DNA of 11,054 bases from JAFCDQ01 sp964571335. GTDB lineage: Archaea; Nanobdellota; Nanobdellia; Woesearchaeales; ARS49. The notes below the pieces were generated by a model. That model searched no databases. It was not told where the DNA came from and saw only the letters and a list, made by a program, of their open reading frames with translations. Numbering within the stretch: the first letter of the stretch is position 1; each line of letters starts with the position of its first letter. Positions 5,761-10,636 of the stretch are shown here, piece by piece. Both the position numbers and the translations under genes were made by a program. The stretch is taken from positions 1 through 11,054 of the forward strand of contig CAZNAM010000024.1 of assembly GCA_964571335.1 (NCBI GenBank). The letters are read 5' to 3'.

Positions 5761-5776
5761 GAAAGATTTTTATATT
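5761..5776 (+). promoter_or_regulatory. BRE and TATA box of the winged-helix gene at 5798
   Basis: GAAAGA (BRE) is followed by TTTTTATATT (5767-5776). The centre is 26 bases before the ATG at 5798, so the mRNA is probably leaderless. Repeat cluster B abuts the BRE, the place where archaeal activators recruit TFB/TBP or where repressors block them. Confidence 0.7.
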
Positions 5777-5797
5777 TTTGTTCATTTTTTCATTAAA

Positions 5798-6418
5798 ATG
5801 TTTTTTAGAAAGAAAAAAGAGCTGATGAAACAGGAAGTTAATTCCTTAAATCAACAATTATCGAGAGTGAATGAATGGTTATTTTATTTTTATCAGCAAA
5901 ATCAGCAACTTGTTCATATTGCTAAAGATCATCAAAATAAGATTGAAAAACAAGAAGTTGAGCTTGATGAAATTGCTTTAATTTTAAAAAATATACCTAA
6001 AACTAAAGAAGATTTTAGACAGTTAGTTGATTCTTATTATTCATTTGATAATGTCATGGATAGACTTAGATCTATAGAAGCTAAATTTGATTATTTTGAA
6101 AATAAAACTCCCCAAAAGAAGGTGTATGTTGAAGCTACTAAGTCTTCCATTAAGGAAAAGGTTTTGAGAAATATTGCCAGGAGTAGTAAAGATTACATTA
6201 GAAATTTGGTTTTGAATCTAGTAAGCAAATATGATAAAGTTAGTGCCTTGCAGCTTAGGGAGATTATTGTTGAAGAACAGGGTTTATGTTCTAAGAGTTC
6301 TTTTTACAGGATTCTTGAAGAGCTTGAAAGAGAAGATCTTTTGAATGTAGTTTCAAGAGGTAAAATTAAGGTTTATGTTGATACTCCTAGAAGGAAATCA
6401 ACAAGTCCAGAACAATAA
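5798..6418 (+). CDS. Coiled-coil winged-helix regulator 1
   Basis: This is a 206-residue protein. A basic start (MFFRKKKELMKQEV) leads into helices at about 10-65 (LNQQLSRVNEWLFYFYQQNQ, then KIEKQEVELDEIALI) and 70-100 (DFRQLVDSYYSFDNVMDRLR), probably an oligomerising coil. A linker with TPQKK follows. At 130-196 is a winged helix: IRNLVLNLVSKYDKVSALQLREI, KSSFYRILEELERED as recognition helix, then the wing LLNVVSRGKIKVYVD. I chose the ATG at 5798, since a longer frame from 5702 would translate repeat cluster B and lie upstream of the predicted transcription start. It is probably an oligomeric DNA-binding factor, and the operator array before it suggests autoregulation. No named family is recognised. 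Confidence 0.85.
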   Translation: MFFRKKKELMKQEVNSLNQQLSRVNEWLFYFYQQNQQLVHIAKDHQNKIEKQEVELDEIALILKNIPKTKEDFRQLVDSYYSFDNVMDRLRSIEAKFDYFENKTPQKKVYVEATKSSIKEKVLRNIARSSKDYIRNLVLNLVSKYDKVSALQLREIIVEEQGLCSKSSFYRILEELEREDLLNVVSRGKIKVYVDTPRRKSTSPEQ

Positions 6419-6419
6419 T

Positions 6420-6461
6420 CTTTTTAAACCCCTCATACTTTCTATCTTTTGGTAAAGGGGT
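6420..6461 (+). promoter_or_regulatory. Promoter and switchable ribosome binding site of regulator 2
   Basis: TTTTTAAA at 6421-6428 is a TATA box whose start would fall near 6450. AAAGGGGTGG then serves as ribosome binding site for the ATG at 6470. ACCCCT (6428-6433) can pair with AGGGGT (6456-6461) and mask that site. The 5' arm is present only in mRNA read through from the upstream gene, not in mRNA from the local promoter. Confidence 0.45.
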
Positions 6462-6469
6462 GGTTTTGG

Positions 6470-6997
6470 ATGAGAAGTCAACAGTTGTTAATTGACGGTG
6501 TTGATGGTGTGTCTCGTGAGCATATAAAGCAGATATTAGGTTGTGTTAGAGATGAGTTGGATGACCATAGATTGGCCATTAATGACAACACCTCTGAAAT
6601 TCAAGGAAGTTTTGAAATTGTTAATCAGCTTGCTTTGAAAATTGATAAGTTACAGGAGCGTATAGACGAACTGACACTTATAATTAAAGGACAGAACAAA
6701 CAAAAAAAGTTTTCTGTTACGCCTTTAAATTCTAGAGAAAAAGAAATTTTTAAGGTGCTTTATGAGTTGAATGAGAAGTTTGCTTTTGTGACTTATGAAC
6801 AGATTGCAAGAAAAGCAGGTTTAACCAAAGAGATGATTTCAGCGTCTATTTCTTCTATGCTTACAAAAGGTATTCCTTTAATTAAGCGTTTTGTAGGTAG
6901 AACTTGTTTGTTAAAAATAGATTCTGATTTTAAGGAAAGACAAACTAAGGGAAATGTTGTTGGTCTTGATGTGCCTCTGACGCATTGGTTTGGCTAG
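6470..6997 (+). CDS. Coiled-coil winged-helix regulator 2
   Basis: This is a 175-residue protein. Residues 15-75 are helical, with a notable INDNTSEIQ motif at 37-45 followed by a coil (LALKIDKLQERIDELTLII). Residues 86-150 form a winged helix: SREKEIFKVLYEL, then YEQIARKAGLTKEMISASIS as the helix-turn-helix, then a wing (GIPLIKRFVGRTCLLKID). The C-terminus, GNVVGLDVPLTHWFG, ends in an aromatic tail. I set the start at the ATG at 6470, which has AAAGGGGTGG upstream; a TTG at 6449 would lie outside the predicted transcript. The architecture matches regulator 1 (coil, then winged helix) without clear sequence similarity. Its last 53 bases overlap the end of the convergent regulator 3. The target is unknown. 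Confidence 0.85.
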   Translation: MRSQQLLIDGVDGVSREHIKQILGCVRDELDDHRLAINDNTSEIQGSFEIVNQLALKIDKLQERIDELTLIIKGQNKQKKFSVTPLNSREKEIFKVLYELNEKFAFVTYEQIARKAGLTKEMISASISSMLTKGIPLIKRFVGRTCLLKIDSDFKERQTKGNVVGLDVPLTHWFG

Positions 6998-7451
6998 CCG
7001 CTTTTATTTTTTCTTTTTTTATTTCGTTTTGCATCTCGTCTATAAGTTTGAAGCTTTGTTCAAGATGATTTTTGATGACATATTCTGCTTTTCTAAATGA
7101 TCCTTCTATGTTGTTTCCGTTTAATTCGTAGCCGATTATAACTTTTCCATTAGCTACAAAGCTTGTTTTTTTCAATATTTGTAGATCCCGCCACCTCTTA
7201 AGATAGTCATACATTGTTTGTCTTTTTATTCCTGAAAACAATCCCATTTCTTCTACAGGCATGACTGCTATTTCAGGTCTTTTCTCTCTATTTGCTTGTT
7301 TTTTTCTTTCATAAAGTTCTAAAAGAAGTTTGTGGAATTTCGCTGTTCCATCTTTTTTTCTTGGAACTAAGCCAAATCTTATAAGGACTGTTTTTGCGAT
7401 TTCTTTAGGGGAATTATCAATTGATTCAGCATGTTTAAGTTGTATTTTCAT
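6945..7451 (-). CDS. Winged-helix regulator 3 with C-terminal coil
   Basis: This is a 168-residue protein. Residues 12-52 form a basic helical domain (SPKEIAKTVLIRFGLVPRKK, then KFHKLLLELYERKKQ). Residues 60-112 form a winged helix: MPVEEMGLFSGIKRQTMYDY with KRQTMYDYLKRWRDL as likely recognition helix, then the wing (LKKTSFVANGKVIIGYEL). Residues 116-152 form a charged coil (KLIDEMQNEIKKEKIK), and a polar tail ends in HQDQQHFP. Here the coil follows the winged helix, the reverse of regulators 1 and 2. GGTGA six bases before the ATG sets the start. The gene is convergent with regulator 2, overlapping by 53 bases. The clean domain pattern suggests a conserved archaeal factor, but no named family is recognised. 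Confidence 0.87.
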   Translation of the reverse strand: MKIQLKHAESIDNSPKEIAKTVLIRFGLVPRKKDGTAKFHKLLLELYERKKQANREKRPEIAVMPVEEMGLFSGIKRQTMYDYLKRWRDLQILKKTSFVANGKVIIGYELNGNNIEGSFRKAEYVIKNHLEQSFKLIDEMQNEIKKEKIKAASQTNASEAHQDQQHFP

Positions 7452-7490
7452 TTTTTCACCTTTTTTGTTTTATTTTTTATTTTTATTCAA

Positions 7491-7517
7491 ATATTTAATT
7501 CTATCGTTTTTCCGACA
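7491..7517 (-). promoter_or_regulatory. Promoter of regulator 3 with adjoining CCGACA site
   Basis: AATTAAATAT (7491-7500, minus strand) is the TATA box, giving a leader of about 15 bases that holds the GGTGA ribosome binding site. Immediately upstream lies TGTCGGAAAAA (7507-7517), the first of several copies, in a position suited to an operator. Confidence 0.55.
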
Positions 7518-7855
7518 CTTGTTTTGTATTTTTCAAGAAATTCTAAGTTCAACAAACAAATTTTGTGCGAATTCTTTCATATTTTGATTCTAAGAGACTT
7601 TTTTTATTTTTTAATACTAAGACATATTTGTTTTCATAATTTTCGCACCACCACTGACTATCTTTTTCACACATTATCAGATTTTTCCGACAAAATCTTA
7701 AATCCCTCCCTTTTATAAAATATCATAAAATTGTCTTTTCTGGAATAATCCCCTCTATGTCGGGATAAGCAAACATTTTTTCTTATTTTCCCGACAAACG
7801 GGTTTAAGGTGTTTCAATTGAAAAGGTCTGGTTAAACAAGAAATTTTACAAACAC
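7518..7855. other. Non-coding stretch with repeated CCGACA sites
   Basis: I find no gene. On the plus strand TTTTTCCGACA occurs at 7507-7517 and 7682-7692, and TTTTCCCGACA at 7786-7796; TGTCGGGA faces the last at 7758-7765. There is also the near-palindrome TTCTGGAATAATCCC (7738-7752) and a perfect palindrome, TTTCAATTGAAA, at about 7813-7824. Frames on the plus strand here are T-rich by-products. The stretch is most likely a regulatory region. A small RNA cannot be ruled out. Confidence 0.55.
7758..7796. repeat. TGTCGGGA stem-loop / inverted operator pair
   Basis: TGTCGGGA (7758-7765) and TCCCGACA (7789-7796) are perfect 8-bp inverted arms. Inside them TAAG and CTTA add 4 bp after a small bulge, leaving a loop of about 12 bases. 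It could be a hairpin in RNA or a pair of facing protein sites in DNA. Confidence 0.7.
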
Positions 7856-8233
7856 TCACAAACAACTCTTTTTTCTGGGATTATTCCTTACAAATAGGTT
7901 TAACTTATTTTTTAATTTTGCTTTACCCTTATATTCATCTCGTTCTTTTTTACTTTCCAGGGCTTTATATTTCAATCCTGCAATTTGAATTTTTTTTTCA
8001 TGAATTTTATTATCTTCAACGATAAAATTGATATACTGTGGATTTTCTTCAGGAAATAAATCATGAATTATCTTTGAAGTGTTGTATTTTGTTAAAGTTA
8101 CTTTTTCTTCATCATGAGGAAGATTTGGGCTTAATAAAACAGATATTTTGTCAGTTTCTCCTAAATTACTTTTTATTGACTCAATTAATAACTTAAGATC
8201 CACTTTTTGATTATAGCTGAAATTTATTTTCAT
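7856..8233 (-). CDS. Unknown 125-residue protein
   Basis: I do not recognise this protein. The first 85 residues look like a compact alpha/beta domain: strand (MKINFSYN), helix (LKLLIESIKSNLG), strand (KISVLLSP), helix (TSKIIHDLF), strand (QYINFIVE). A Lys-rich helical tail follows (LESKKERDEYKGKAKLKNKL), ending in RKKSCL. There is no signal peptide or membrane segment. The start is supported by a TATA box (8258-8268) about 30 bases upstream, giving an almost leaderless mRNA. It stands alone between two non-coding stretches, and three TTCTGG-led near-palindromes bracket it, one within its last codons. It may be a small accessory protein of the neighbouring regulators, which is a guess from position. 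Confidence 0.7.
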   Translation of the reverse strand: MKINFSYNQKVDLKLLIESIKSNLGETDKISVLLSPNLPHDEEKVTLTKYNTSKIIHDLFPEENPQYINFIVEDNKIHEKKIQIAGLKYKALESKKERDEYKGKAKLKNKLNLFVRNNPRKKSCL

Positions 8234-8257
8234 TTTATAGTCTTATTTTTTCAGTTT

Positions 8258-8268
8258 GTATTTAAATC
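8258..8268 (-). promoter_or_regulatory. TATA box of the 125-residue gene
   Basis: GATTTAAATAC on the minus strand is centred 30 bases before the ATG at 8233, predicting a leader of at most a few bases. No Shine-Dalgarno site is present. Confidence 0.55.
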
Positions 8269-8432
8269 ATTCTATTTTAAAAAATATATGTTGAATTATA
8301 TATTTTGGTTTATCTATTATATTTTTATCGGGATTACTCCAGAATAAAAATCAAAAAGTGAGTGTTAATTTTTTGATTTATTATTTTTTCACATCGTTAA
8401 TTATGTTATTTTAAGATAAAATGAGTTTGGTT

Positions 8433-8594
8433 AGTGAGTTTTTGATAGTTTTAGAATTGATTTGAATTTAATATTCTGGAAACTTCATAAAATCAAGTTA
8501 GGCACTATCTGTTTTGTGTTTTTTAGAACTCTAAAATTAATGAATTCTAGCTTATTAAGCTCTAAAACTATAAAATAAAGAAAAGTGAGTTTTT
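8433..8594. repeat. Block flanked by direct and inverted repeats
   Basis: The direct repeat AGTGAGTTTTT lies at 8433-8443 and 8584-8594. Just inside are inverted arms ATAGTTTTAGA (8445-8455) and TCTAAAACTAT (8561-8571). Within are two more palindromes: TTTTAGA-AC-TCTAAAA (8521-8536) and AGCTTA-T-TAAGCT (8549-8561). The right direct repeat overlaps the stop codon of the PAC2 gene. The layout recalls a small non-autonomous insertion element or a structured RNA, but the arms are asymmetrically placed and AT-rich. Confidence 0.4.
8495..8508. repeat. AAGTTAGGCACTAT word, copy 2
   Basis: This is an exact copy of the word in the rpoL leader. Read on the minus strand it too precedes an ATG (8487) by a few bases, but that frame is only six codons long. 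Confidence 0.6.
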
Positions 8595-9339
8595 ATCTGA
8601 TATAGCCAACTTGTTGATTTTCTTTGACTTGTTCAACCTTTTGTGCATTTTGCATTACACCCTTTAATTTCTGTTCAAAGTTTTTTGCTTCCTCTAATAA
8701 AGGTTTATAATCAACCTTTAATCCTAAATATTGATCAAGCATCTCTATTATTTTAGCTGCGGCTCTGCTGTCAGGAAGATTTGTTTTTGCTTCAGTAAAC
8801 AAACAGGTTATTGGTATATTTTTTGATTTCAATTTTAACATTAATGCACTAGTTACTCCGACGATAATACCTTCTCCTAATTCATCTATTCCTATTTTTT
8901 TCAATTTTTTGCTGACTAAGTCATTTTTCGCATAATGAAATCCTCTGCTTGATTCTTGATTTACTCCACCTACTCCTTCTATGCTGATTATTTCTTTCGC
9001 ATTTAACTGTTCTGCTATTTTCATAACCATATTTGCAGCTTTCCATTCTATTCCATTTGCACTTGTTATAGCGTGTATTATGACTAAATTTTTCTCTTTG
9101 TTATAGAATACTCCTATAGGATCAACCATGTTGCTCTTATGGATTGCTAATGTGGGTGTGGCTTCTTCAAAATAAAAGCTGCCAATTTGTTCGCAATTAA
9201 GGTGTTCAATAAGATATCCTGTTGCTATTGTTGCAACCAATCCTAATCCTGGAAATCCTTCGATTATTTTGACATTTTTTGGTTTTTTCCAAAGTAAGAA
9301 TTCTTCTTTTAAATTAATTTTTCCTCTTTTTTCTACCAT
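8593..9339 (-). CDS. PAC2 family protein (archaeal proteasome-assembly chaperone type)
   Basis: This 248-residue protein belongs to the PAC2 family, whose eukaryotic members help assemble the 20S proteasome and whose archaeal homologues (PbaA/PbaB) bind proteasome or related complexes. The fold opens with VKIIEGFPGLGLVATIATGY at 23-42, containing the conserved GFPGLG. Then come LNCEQIGSFYFEEATPTLAI, the strand LVIIHAITSANGIEW, IISIEGVGGV and IIVGVTSALMLKLKSKNIPI. A glycine/alanine loop and a C-terminal helix (LEEAKNFEQKLKGVMQNAQK) complete it. Length is normal. TTAAATAAAA at 9361-9370 lies 26 bases upstream, so the mRNA is probably leaderless. It diverges from the small membrane protein at 9432, with 92 bases between the starts. 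The exact partner is unknown. Confidence 0.9.
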   Translation of the reverse strand: MVEKRGKINLKEEFLLWKKPKNVKIIEGFPGLGLVATIATGYLIEHLNCEQIGSFYFEEATPTLAIHKSNMVDPIGVFYNKEKNLVIIHAITSANGIEWKAANMVMKIAEQLNAKEIISIEGVGGVNQESSRGFHYAKNDLVSKKLKKIGIDELGEGIIVGVTSALMLKLKSKNIPITCLFTEAKTNLPDSRAAAKIIEMLDQYLGLKVDYKPLLEEAKNFEQKLKGVMQNAQKVEQVKENQQVGYIR

Positions 9340-9360
9340 TTTATATTACTTATAGCATTT

Positions 9361-9408
9361 TTTTATTTAATTGTTTTGTTTTATGCTTGTCTGGAAACCT
9401 TTTTATAC
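9361..9408. promoter_or_regulatory. Divergent promoters of the PAC2 gene and the small membrane protein
   Basis: On the minus strand TTAAATAAAA (9361-9370) serves the PAC2 gene. On the plus strand TTTTTATAC (9400-9408), preceded by GGAAACC as BRE, serves the gene at 9432. Both TATA boxes lie about 26-28 bases from their ATG, so both mRNAs should be leaderless. The BREs face each other across about 25 bases. Confidence 0.6.
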
Positions 9409-9431
9409 TACTTCATTTATTTATTATTAAA

Positions 9432-9680
9432 ATGAGGCTGAATGATTTTCCTATGTTTGCAATGTTGTTCTTTGCAGTTTTTGTTGTTGCAATAGGTTTA
9501 CTAGGAACAGTTAATTTTACTGCAGATACTACTGCAGCTGCTTCTGTTGATCATCCAGTTATGGAAGAAGGGCAAGAAGGCGGTATTGAAGTTAATAATG
9601 GTTCAATTCTTGCAGCAATTGCAGCAGTACTTTCTATAGGTGTATTGGTTGTTGCGGGTTTAAGAAATAAAGGTCTTTAA
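9432..9680 (+). CDS. Small membrane protein with two hydrophobic segments
   Basis: This is an 82-residue protein I do not recognise. Residues 8-27 (MFAMLFFAVFVVAIGLLGTV) are a transmembrane helix or uncleaved signal anchor. Residues 28-55 are an acidic, polar loop (TADTTAAASVDHPVMEEGQE). Residues 57-77 (GSILAAIAAVLSIGVLVVAG) form a second helix, and a short basic end RNKGL follows. By the positive-inside rule both ends are cytoplasmic and the acidic loop faces outside. I chose the ATG at 9432; a TTG at 9387 lies upstream of the TATA box. The G+C-richer Ala codons differ from the AT-rich neighbours, which supports real coding. Its stop overlaps that of the convergent lipoprotein gene by 4 bases. 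Confidence 0.75.
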   Translation: MRLNDFPMFAMLFFAVFVVAIGLLGTVNFTADTTAAASVDHPVMEEGQEGGIEVNNGSILAAIAAVLSIGVLVVAGLRNKGL

Positions 9681-10594
9681 TTTTTTAATAAAATTTCATA
9701 TGTGCTGCCCGAATTAAATTTCCAATAATCTGTTGTTTCTTTTATGTGTTCTGTTTCTTTTTTTCTTTGTTTAATCATATTGATAAATTCTTCAGTTTTT
9801 TCTTTATCAAATTTAAATTCTTCTTCTGTTTTGCATTTATCGCTTCTGCAAAAGATTGTTTTATGTCCATCTTCATATTTTCTTATAGAAACATATCCTA
9901 AATCATCTTGTATCAAATAATTTTCTACATATTCTGGTTTTTCTATTTCTGGTTTTGCTTCAATCTTCCTTTTTGAGTTTGTTTTATGTGGTGATTTCCA
10001 GAATTGATCAATAAATTGTTTAATCTCTCCTTCATTGTTTTTCAAGAGCAAAGTTTCTTTTTCATCTAGATATCTTGTAATAGTTTTTGTTCCAAGCACA
10101 AAGTTGACTTCTCTTTTATAAGACAGTTCATCTTTTTCTTCAAATTGATATTTCATAAAATCTAACCAAGATAATACGAATTCATTTGAAACGTCAATGT
10201 TTCCTTTTTTGTATTCTTCTGTTTGTTTATATAGCAATTTTGCAAAATCAATTAATTCTTTTATGTCTTCTTTATTTTCAAAGTAAATCCATTCATTATT
10301 TTGGTAATTATTTATGCACAATGCTTCAGTTTTGATAGGGATATTGATTAGCAATTCTTCTAATTTTTTTTCTTTATCTAAGTTTATTCCTTTCCAACCA
10401 TCAGCAAATTCCACATAATATCTTCTTTTTTCAGTTTCAGATAAAAAAACAGGATTAAAAAGTTTTTGTGTTGTTGGTTTTGCAGGTTGAGTTGCTTGAT
10501 AATTATTTTTTATATCTTTACAACCTATTGTTAAACCTAACAAGATTGCTTCCAATCCTAAGATTGCTTTTCCGATAAAACCTATTTTTTTCAT
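9677..10594 (-). CDS. Predicted lipoprotein of unknown function
   Basis: This is a 305-residue protein. Residues 1-25 look like a lipoprotein signal: basic MKK, a hydrophobic stretch (AILGLEAILLGLTIG), then Cys25 in a lipobox-like TIGC. A Gln/Pro/Thr-rich linker (YQATQPAKPTTQK) follows. The mature part is polar and charged: helix-rich in the middle (KEDIKELIDFAKLLYKQTEE, then FVLSWLDFMKYQFEEKDELS) and with strands near the end (LGYVSIRKYEDGHKTIFCRS). Cysteines at CRSDKC could form a disulfide outside the cell. I do not recognise the family. It follows the edge gene by 25 bases and may share its transcript. The signal makes a membrane-anchored surface protein likely; its role is unknown. Confidence 0.75.
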   Translation of the reverse strand: MKKIGFIGKAILGLEAILLGLTIGCKDIKNNYQATQPAKPTTQKLFNPVFLSETEKRRYYVEFADGWKGINLDKEKKLEELLINIPIKTEALCINNYQNNEWIYFENKEDIKELIDFAKLLYKQTEEYKKGNIDVSNEFVLSWLDFMKYQFEEKDELSYKREVNFVLGTKTITRYLDEKETLLLKNNEGEIKQFIDQFWKSPHKTNSKRKIEAKPEIEKPEYVENYLIQDDLGYVSIRKYEDGHKTIFCRSDKCKTEEEFKFDKEKTEEFINMIKQRKKETEHIKETTDYWKFNSGSTYEILLKN

Positions 10595-10613
10595 TTTTCT
10601 AAAAAGTTAAGAA

Positions 10614-10636
10614 AATACTTCAATTTTTGAAGTATT
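10614..10636 (-). terminator. Hairpin over the stop codon of the edge gene
   Basis: A perfect 9-bp inverted repeat, AATACTTCA / TGAAGTATT (10614-10622, 10628-10636) with a 5-base loop, spans the TGA stop. On the minus strand it is followed by TTTCTTAACTTTTT. It could end transcription between the edge gene and the lipoprotein, or protect the mRNA end. The lipoprotein ATG follows 19 bases after the hairpin. Confidence 0.4.

Larger units (their letters stand above)
8234..8592. other. Non-coding stretch with inverted repeats
   Basis: No gene is supported. It contains the promoter of the 125-residue gene, a TTCTGG near-palindrome on the minus strand (8330-8344), an A/T hairpin AAATCAAAAA / TTTTTGATTT (8348-8357, 8370-8379), the second AAGTTAGGCACTAT word (8495-8508), and an inverted-repeat block at 8433-8594 described separately. 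A regulatory or small-RNA role is possible. Confidence 0.55.

Noticed and set aside
5702..5797. N-terminal extension of regulator 1 (MFPRQSQERSGNVL and on)
   Set aside because: It is a translation of the 11-bp repeat array and lies upstream of the BRE/TATA box, so it would not be in the mRNA from that promoter.
7330..7718. Two plus-strand Phe/Leu-rich frames
   Set aside because: They are opposite regulator 3 or in T-rich non-coding DNA, with no start signals.
7813..7824. TTTCAATTGAAA palindrome as a CRISPR repeat end
   Set aside because: Single copy, no neighbouring repeats or cas genes.
8472..9398. TCTGGAAAC words (8475, 9390) as origin recognition boxes
   Set aside because: They share only the TGGAAAC half with the archaeal consensus and are far apart. 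Chance or BRE bases explain them.
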